NCBI GenBank assembly: GCA_028554795.2
Contig: CM068839.1
Span: 85,829,540 to 85,893,539 of the forward strand
DNA from: Sinohyriopsis cumingii
Lineage: Eukaryota; Mollusca; Bivalvia; Unionida; Unionidae
Direction of reading: 5' to 3'
DNA: 64,000 bases
The position numbers and the translations under genes were made by a program. Shown here in pieces: positions 55,294 to 64,000 of this stretch. A model generated the notes under the pieces. The model saw nothing but the letters and a program-made list of their open reading frames with translations, was not told the origin of the DNA and ran no database searches. Numbering within the stretch: the stretch's first letter is position 1; each line of letters opens with the position of its first letter.

Positions 55294-57413
55294 AAATAAA
55301 ACCCTGAACTTCTTATATACAGGTCATTATAACTTAAATTTCTGTAAATAAGATGAAATATATGTATTGAAACATTACATCATGAGTAGATATGGATGTA
55401 AGAGCATTAAATTAAGGTAATCATCATAAAATTAGGAAAATATACTAAGTTTATACTGAAAATGTTGATAAACTGAATAAGTATGTGAAATACTTCAATT
55501 AAACCACCTTGCTTGAAACTTATAAGGCTTTTGTTGTTCATTAGGAGAATGGATCAGGAGCAATACCTGGTAGTATTAAAACTGTTGAGTTAAGTCCCTT
55601 CTTCTACTATGATTAAGTGCAATCAAATCTATAGGAAGTGTATGTTTGGAATACCTAACTATGTCAGATTCAAGATATGGAGGTAATAAGGATATGATTT
55701 ATGGCACAGTGAATCACATTTGACAAGACTGAAAAAATGACACCGGTTCTTAAGGTCTCACTGGACAGTTTATCTGGTGAATTTTCATCCGACGATGACC
55801 AATTACAGAAAAGTGAGAATAATTTTACACTGAAGATACAAATAAAAACAAACTAATGATTTTTGTAGAAAGCATACATGTGAGATTTTGACTGCAGTAA
55901 TCAGGTTAATTCCTGATGCAACTGGTGGTTTTTATACTGAACCAACACTGCCACCAACCCCTAAATTTTACATTCATTTTTGACAAGAAATAGCTATTTT
56001 GAATATTTTTCTGTGACAAGGCAGCTAAAAGAATCAGTATGTGCCTTATGCATGAATAAAGTTCACTAGTACTATAACAAATTAGCATACTTTTCATCAC
56101 CCCTCAACCATCTAGATTTTTAGATATTTACCTCTGTAGCAGACACACAAAAATACGTAGCCCGAGTTACGCATTTGATCTCCAATGCAAATCTAACTGT
56201 GACAGGCAGTCACCAACAAGCCAACCTATTTCCAAGCCTAACTCAAAGTAAATCTGAACCACATTATAGATTTAGCTTATGTGTGAATTTATAAATGCTA
56301 GGCTTGTGATAATTAGGTTCATGCCTTCTACCTTAAAAATTAGGGGGGTGTCAAAATATGAAACTATCCAGTGAGACCTTAAGAATTCAAATAGCAGTCT
56401 GATTAAGGGAAAATCTTCTTATTTTCAAAACTTTGACCAATTCTAAATAAAACGCAACCTTCAGAAGTTTGAAATTCAAAATTGTTTGTTTCCTATGGTT
56501 TATTGAATTTATTGATGACCAAAAGCTATCAAGCAGAGCAACAGCTATGAGACAGCTTCATACTTCATGTATTACTTTCACCTCTGAAACATACAATTTC
56601 TTTATATTATGTCAGTTTCATCATTTTTCATAGCTAATACACCCTGTCTTGTTAGTGCCTGGTGATATCAGAGATATCTGAGAGCACAAATAATACAACT
56701 CTTCATGCAATCTGAAATAGTAGTGAATAAAAGATGTAAAGAAGCCAAGCTGAATTTCTTGTACAATGGCTGCAGAATGTACATGCCAAGTACTTGAAAG
56801 AATAATAACGATGCACGGCATATATAAACTGACCAGAACTCTCTCACTGATTTCATGAAGAAGGTCAAATCTATTTTAGAATAGAGAAATCCAAGGTAGA
56901 CTTAAGGGAGGCAACTCATCAGGTAACATCAAATGTATGGACCAATCTTTGTAAACTGAACCACATCAGTTGGGAAACTTAAACAATGAAATTCTATACC
57001 CATATTTATCCCATCTGTTGATAAAACAATATGCATGGATAATGTATTTTAAGAACACTAAGAAGGACACCTCTAAATCATTTTCATACTGGCCGGCACA
57101 TAATGTTGTTGAAGTTGCTACTATTTAGAAGTGTGTTTTGCTAGTGATTGTCACCTGCATAGAACTGAATCTAAAGCAAATAGAAAATCATGCAAAGTAA
57201 AAAAGGGGAGGAGAAAAAACACAATGTAAAAAAGGGACATCCATTTAATATAACTCACCAAAAACTTCAATGAAACTGGTGCAGATATATTTGTTCCTGT
57301 GAAAGCTCCACAACAATTGGCATGTCTGACTCCCAATAAATTGTTGATGTTGTCCTGCTGTTAGCAATATCACTTCAGCAGGTGTGCTCCCATACACCTT
57401 GAGGCCTACAACA
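55294..57413. repeat. array unit 19, 2,120 bp
   Basis: G at 1205 with A at 1827. With unit 18 it forms a block repeated as units 20-21. MITE 55754-56378, exon 57259-57405. Confidence 0.97.
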
Positions 57414-59533
57414 AAATAAAACCCTGAACTTCTTATATACAGGTCATTATAACTTAAATTTCTGTAAATAAGATGAAATATATGTATTGAAACATTACAT
57501 CATGAGTAGATATGGATGTAAGAGCATTAAATTAAGGTAATCATCATAAAATTAGGAAAATATACTAAGTTTATACTGAAAATGTTGATAAACTGAATAA
57601 GTATGTGAAATACTTCAATTAAACCACCTTGCTTGAAACTTATAAGGCTTTTGTTGTTCATTAGGAGAATGGATCAGGAGCAATACCTGGTAGTATTAAA
57701 ACTGTTGAGTTAAGTCCCTTCTTCTACTATGATTAAGTGCAATCAAATCTATAGGAAGTGTATGTTTGGAATACCTAACTATGTCAGATTCAAGATATGG
57801 AGGTAATAAGGATATGATTTATGGCACAGTGAATCACATTTGACAAGACTGAAAAAATGACACCGGTTCTTAAGGTCTCACTGGACAGTTTATCTGGTGA
57901 ATTTTCATCCGACGATGACCAATTACAGAAAAGTGAGAATAATTTTACACTGAAGATACAAATAAAAACAAACTAATGATTTTTGTAGAAAGCATACATG
58001 TGAGATTTTGACTGCAGTAATCAGGTTAATTCCTGATGCAACTGGTGGTTTTTATACTGAACCAACACTGCCACCAACCCCTAAATTTTACATTCATTTT
58101 TGACAAGAAATAGCTATTTTGAATATTTTTCTGTGACAAGGCAGCTAAAAGAATCAGTATGTGCCTTATGCATGAATAAAGTTCACTAGTACTATAACAA
58201 ATTAGCATACTTTTCATCACCCCTCAACCATCTAGATTTTTAGATATTTACCTCTGTAGCAGACACACAAAAATACGTAGCCCGAGTTACGCATTTGATC
58301 TCCAATGCAAATCTAACTGTGACAGGCAGTCACCAACAAGCCAACCTATTTCCAAGCCTAACTCAAAGTAAATCTGAACCACATTATAGATTTAGCTTAT
58401 GTGTGAATTTATAAATGCTAGGCTTGTGATAATTAGGTTCATGCCTTCTACCTTAAAAATTAGGGGGGTGTCAAAATATGAAACTATCCAGTGAGACCTT
58501 AAGAATTCAAATAGCAGTCTGATTAAGGGAAAATCTTCTTATTTTCAAAACTTTGACCAATTCTAAATAAAACGCAACCTTCAGAAGTTTGAAATTCAAA
58601 ATTGTTTGTTTCCTATGATTTATTGAATTTATTGATGACCAAAAGCTATCAAGCAGAGCAACAGCTATGAGACAGCTTCATACTTCATGTATTACTTTCA
58701 CCTCTGAAACATACAATTTCTTTATATTATGTCAGTTTCATCATTTTTCATAGCTAATACACCCTGTCTTGTTAGTGCCTGGTGATATCAGAGATATCTG
58801 AGAGCACAAATAATACAACTCTTCATGCAATCTGAAATAGTAGTGAATAAAAGATGTAAAGAAGCCAAGCTGAATTTCTTGTACAATGGCTGCAGAATGT
58901 ACATGCCAAGTACTTGAAAGAATAATAACGATGCACGGCATATATAAACTGACCAGAACTCTCTCACTGATTTCATGAAGAAGATCAAATCTATTTTAGA
59001 ATAGAGAAATCCAAGGTAGACTTAAGGGAGGCAACTCATCAGGTAACATCAAATGTATGGACCAATCTTTGTAAACTGAACCACATCAGTTGGGAAACTT
59101 AAACAATGAAATTCTATACCCATATTTATCCCATCTGTTGATAAAACAATATGCATGGATAATGTATTTTAAGAACACTAAGAAGGACACCTCTAAATCA
59201 TTTTCATACTGGCCGGCACATAATGTTGTTGAAGTTGCTGCTATTTAGAAGTGTGTTTTGCTAGTGATTGTCACCTGCATAGAACTGAATCTAAAGCAAA
59301 TAGAAAATCATGCAAAGTAAAAAAGGGGAGGAGAAAAAACACAATGTAAAAAAGGGACATCCATTTAATATAACTCACCAAAAACTTCAATGAAACTGGT
59401 GCAGATATATTTGTTCCTGTGAAAGCTCCACAACAATTGGCATGTCTGACTCCCAATAAATTGTTGATGTTGTCCTGCTGTTAGCAATATCACTTCAGCA
59501 GGTGTGCTCCCATACACCTTGAGGCCTACAACA
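57414..59533. repeat. array unit 20, 2,120 bp
   Basis: Same markers as unit 18, including A at 1571 (58984). MITE 57874-58498, exon 59379-59525. Confidence 0.97.
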
Positions 59534-61653
59534 AAATAAAACCCTGAACTTCTTATATACAGGTCATTATAACTTAAATTTCTGTAAATAAGATGAAATA
59601 TATGTATTGAAACATTACATCATGAGTAGATATGGATGTAAGAGCATTAAATTAAGGTAATCATCATAAAATTAGGAAAATATACTAAGTTTATACTGAA
59701 AATGTTGATAAACTGAATAAGTATGTGAAATACTTCAATTAAACCACCTTGCTTGAAACTTATAAGGCTTTTGTTGTTCATTAGGAGAATGGATCAGGAG
59801 CAATACCTGGTAGTATTAAAACTGTTGAGTTAAGTCCCTTCTTCTACTATGATTAAGTGCAATCAAATCTATAGGAAGTGTATGTTTGGAATACCTAACT
59901 ATGTCAGATTCAAGATATGGAGGTAATAAGGATATGATTTATGGCACAGTGAATCACATTTGACAAGACTGAAAAAATGACACCGGTTCTTAAGGTCTCA
60001 CTGGACAGTTTATCTGGTGAATTTTCATCCGACGATGACCAATTACAGAAAAGTGAGAATAATTTTACACTGAAGATACAAATAAAAACAAACTAATGAT
60101 TTTTGTAGAAAGCATACATGTGAGATTTTGACTGCAGTAATCAGGTTAATTCCTGATGCAACTGGTGGTTTTTATACTGAACCAACACTGCCACCAACCC
60201 CTAAATTTTACATTCATTTTTGACAAGAAATAGCTATTTTGAATATTTTTCTGTGACAAGGCAGCTAAAAGAATCAGTATGTGCCTTATGCATGAATAAA
60301 GTTCACTAGTACTATAACAAATTAGCATACTTTTCATCACCCCTCAACCATCTAGATTTTTAGATATTTACCTCTGTAGCAGACACACAAAAATACGTAG
60401 CCCGAGTTACGCATTTGATCTCCAATGCAAATCTAACTGTGACAGGCAGTCACCAACAAGCCAACCTATTTCCAAGCCTAACTCAAAGTAAATCTGAACC
60501 ACATTATAGATTTAGCTTATGTGTGAATTTATAAATGCTAGGCTTGTGATAATTAGGTTCATGCCTTCTACCTTAAAAATTAGGGGGGTGTCAAAATATG
60601 AAACTATCCAGTGAGACCTTAAGAATTCAAATAGCAGTCTGATTAAGGGAAAATCTTCTTATTTTCAAAACTTTGACCAATTCTAAATAAAACGCAACCT
60701 TCAGAAGTTTGAAATTCAAAATTGTTTGTTTCCTATGGTTTATTGAATTTATTGATGACCAAAAGCTATCAAGCAGAGCAACAGCTATGAGACAGCTTCA
60801 TACTTCATGTATTACTTTCACCTCTGAAACATACAATTTCTTTATATTATGTCAGTTTCATCATTTTTCATAGCTAATACACCCTGTCTTGTTAGTGCCT
60901 GGTGATATCAGAGATATCTGAGAGCACAAATAATACAACTCTTCATGCAATCTGAAATAGTAGTGAATAAAAGATGTAAAGAAGCCAAGCTGAATTTCTT
61001 GTACAATGGCTGCAGAATGTACATGCCAAGTACTTGAAAGAATAATAACGATGCACGGCATATATAAACTGACCAGAACTCTCTCACTGATTTCATGAAG
61101 AAGGTCAAATCTATTTTAGAATAGAGAAATCCAAGGTAGACTTAAGGGAGGCAACTCATCAGGTAACATCAAATGTATGGACCAATCTTTGTAAACTGAA
61201 CCACATCAGTTGGGAAACTTAAACAATGAAATTCTATACCCATATTTATCCCATCTGTTGATAAAACAATATGCATGGATAATGTATTTTAAGAACACTA
61301 AGAAGGACACCTCTAAATCATTTTCATACTGGCCGGCACATAATGTTGTTGAAGTTGCTACTATTTAGAAGTGTGTTTTGCTAGTGATTGTCACCTGCAT
61401 AGAACTGAATCTAAAGCAAATAGAAAATCATGCAAAGTAAAAAAGGGGAGGAGAAAAAACACAATGTAAAAAAGGGACATCCATTTAATATAACTCACCA
61501 AAAACTTCAATGAAACTGGTGCAGATATATTTGTTCCTGTGAAAGCTCCACAACAATTGGCATGTCTGACTCCCAATAAATTGTTGATGTTGTCCTGCTG
61601 TTAGCAATATCACTTCAGCAGGTGTGCTCCCATACACCTTGAGGCCTACAACA
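59534..61653. repeat. array unit 21, 2,120 bp
   Basis: Same markers as unit 19. MITE 59994-60618, exon 61499-61645. Confidence 0.97.
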
Positions 61654-63773
61654 AAATAAAACCCTGAACTTCTTATATACAGGTCATTATAACTTAAATT
61701 TCTGTAAATAAGATGAAATATATGTATTGAAACATTACATCATGAGTAGATATGGATGTAAGAGCATTAAATTAAGGTAATCATCATAAAATTAGGAAAA
61801 TATACTAAGTTTATACTGAAAATGTTGATAAACTGAATAAGTATGTGAAATACTTCAATTAAACCACCTTGCTTGAAACTTATAAGGCTTTTGTTGTTCA
61901 TTAGGAGAATGGATCAGGAGCAATACCTGGTAGTATTAAAACTGTTGAGTTAAGTCCCTTCTTCTACTATGATTAAGTGCAATCAAATCTATAGGAAGTG
62001 TATGTTTGGAATACCTAACTATGTCAGATTCAAGATATGGAGGTAATAAGGATATGATTTATGGCACAGTGAATCACATTTGACAAGACTGAAAAAATGA
62101 CACCGGTTCTTAAGGTCTCACTGGACAGTTTATCTGGTGAATTTTCATCCGACGATGACCAATTACAGAAAAGTGAGAATAATTTTACACTGAAGATACA
62201 AATAAAAACAAACTAATGATTTTTGTAGAAAGCATACATGTGAGATTTTGACTGCAGTAATCAGGTTAATTCCTGATGCAACTGGTGGTTTTTATACTGA
62301 ACCAACACTGCCACCAACCCCTAAATTTTACATTCATTTTTGACAAGAAATAGCTATTTTGAATATTTTTCTGTGACAAGGCAGCTAAAAGAATCAGTAT
62401 GTGCCTTATGCATGAATAAAGTTCACTAGTACTATAACAAATTAGCATACTTTTCATCACCCCTCAACCATCTAGATTTTTAGATATTTACCTCTGTAGC
62501 AGACACACAAAAATACGTAGCCCGAGTTACGCATTTGATCTCCAATGCAAATCTAACTGTGACAGGCAGTCACCAACAAGCCAACCTATTTCCAAGCCTA
62601 ACTCAAAGTAAATCTGAACCACATTATAGATTTAGCTTATGTGTGAATTTATAAATGCTAGGCTTGTGATAATTAGGTTCATGCCTTCTACCTTAAAAAT
62701 TAGGGGGGTGTCAAAATATGAAACTATCCAGTGAGACCTTAAGAATTCAAATAGCAGTCTGATTAAGGGAAAATCTTCTTATTTTCAAAACTTTGACCAA
62801 TTCTAAATAAAACGCAACCTTCAGAAGTTTGAAATTCAAAATTGTTTGTTTCCTATGATTTATTGAATTTATTGATGACCAAAAGCTATCAAGCAGAGCA
62901 ACAGCTATGAGACAGCTTCATACTTCATGTATTACTTTCACCTCTGAAACATACAATTTCTTTATATTATGTCAGTTTCATCATTTTTCATAGCTAATAC
63001 ACCCTGTCTTGTTAGTGCCTGGTGATATCAGAGATATCTGAGAGCACAAATAATACAACTCTTCATGCAATCTGAAATAGTAGTGAATAAAAGATGTAAA
63101 GAAGCCAAGCTGAATTTCTTGTACAATGGCTGCAGAATGTACATGCCAAGTACTTGAAAGAATAATAACGATGCACGGCATATATAAACTGACCAGAACT
63201 CTCTCACTGATTTCATGAAGAAGGTCAAATCTATTTTAGAATAGAGAAATCCAAGGTAGACTTAAGGGAGGCAACTCATCAGGTAACATCAAATGTATGG
63301 ACCAATCTTTGTAAACTGAACCACATCAGTTGGGAAACTTAAACAATGAAATTCTATACCCATATTTATCCCATCTGTTGATAAAACAATATGCATGGAT
63401 AATGTATTTTAAGAACACTAAGAAGGACACCTCTAAATCATTTTCATACTGGCCGGCACATAATGTTGTTGAAGTTGCTGCTATTTAGAAGTGTGTTTTG
63501 CTAGTGATTGTCACCTGCATAGAACTGAATCTAAAGCAAATAGAAAATCATGCAAAGTAAAAAAGGGGAGGAGAAAAAACACAATGTAAAAAAGGGACAT
63601 CCATTTAATATAACTCACCAAAAACTTCAATGAAACTGGTGCAGATATATTTGTTCCTGTGAAAGCTCCACAACAATTGGCATGTCTGACTCCCAATAAA
63701 TTGTTGATGTTGTCCTGCTGTTAGCAATATCACTTCAGCAGGTGTGCTCCCATACACCTTGAGGCCTACAACA
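61654..63773. repeat. array unit 22, 2,120 bp
   Basis: A at 1205 with G at 1827, G at 1571, so it is not a third copy of the unit 18 type. MITE 62114-62738, exon 63619-63765. Confidence 0.97.
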
Positions 63774-64000
63774 AAATAAAACCCTGAACTTCTTATATAC
63801 AGGTCATTATAACTTAAATTTCTGTAAATAAGATGAAATATATGTATTGAAACATTACATCATGAGTAGATATGGATGTAAGAGCATTAAATTAAGGTAA
63901 TCATCATAAAATTAGGAAAATATACTAAGTTTATACTGAAAATGTTGATAAACTGAATAAGTATGTGAAATACTTCAATTAAACCACCTTGCTTGAAACT
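63774..64000. repeat. array unit 23, first 227 bp only
   Basis: The unit start is identical to the others and is cut by the window edge, so the array continues to the right. Confidence 0.97.

Larger units (their letters stand above)
17052..64000. repeat. macrosatellite: tandem array of a 2,120-bp unit, at least 22 copies
   Basis: A head-to-tail array of 46,949 bp, all in one orientation, containing 22 units and 227 bp of a 23rd, and open at the right edge. I place the unit start at the base after GCCTACAACA. Eighteen units are exactly 2,120 bp, two are 2,144 bp, one is 2,145 bp and the first is 2,129 bp. Apart from unit 1, units differ by only a handful of substitutions, so the array was amplified or homogenised very recently. 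Each unit holds a 625-bp TTAA-flanked MITE (unit positions about 461-1085) and a putative minus-strand exon (1966-2112). No other gene is evident. Alternatives are a heterochromatic satellite built on a gene fragment, or a working gene with many exon copies. Confidence 0.98.

Noticed and set aside
17052..64000. A CRISPR array or rRNA repeat
   Set aside because: The repeat is a 2.1-kb unit with no spacers, and no rRNA sequence is recognised in it.

Overview
The window is non-coding, AT-rich eukaryotic DNA from an animal genome assembly. There are no operons, bacterial ribosome-binding sites or long intact genes. The organism is most likely a mollusc or another lophotrochozoan. This rests on a tRNA-headed SINE family ending in GGCGTTAAAC plus an A/C-rich tail, long (ACAT)n and (AT)n microsatellites, CR1-like and RTE-like LINE remains, and a decayed Polinton-type DNA polymerase. 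The taxonomic call is an inference from repeat style only.

Layout. 1-7827: unremarkable AT-rich sequence with one well-preserved SINE (3806-4065) bounded by a 12-bp target-site duplication. 7828-12016: a dense repeat island on which two minus-strand LINE remnants lie head to tail (RTE-like 11295-9479, CR1-like 9478-8298), flanked by compound (AC)(AT)(AG) microsatellites and followed by a degenerate SINE piece. 12840-14760: a minus-strand, frameshifted relic of a protein-primed family B DNA polymerase of Maverick/Polinton (adintovirus-like) type. 15536-16951: (ACAT)n arrays interrupted by two sister SINE copies. 16952-17051: a 100-N assembly gap.

17052-64000: a tandem array (macrosatellite) of a 2,120-bp unit, 22 units plus the start of a 23rd, running off the right edge. 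Units differ from one another by only a few substitutions and one 24-bp indel. Every unit carries a 625-bp TTAA-flanked terminal-inverted-repeat element (MITE). On the minus strand every unit also carries a 147-nt open segment with good splice sites on both sides and equal intron phases (1-1), followed by a possible 16-nt micro-exon and a possible terminal exon with two AATAAA signals. The array may be a fragment of a gene amplified as a satellite, or a real gene with a very large set of identical exons. Sequence alone cannot decide.

The most interesting items are the exon-bearing macrosatellite with its mosaic of variants (including a duplicated two-unit block), the MITE trapped in every unit, the polymerase relic, and the microhomology junction between the two LINEs.
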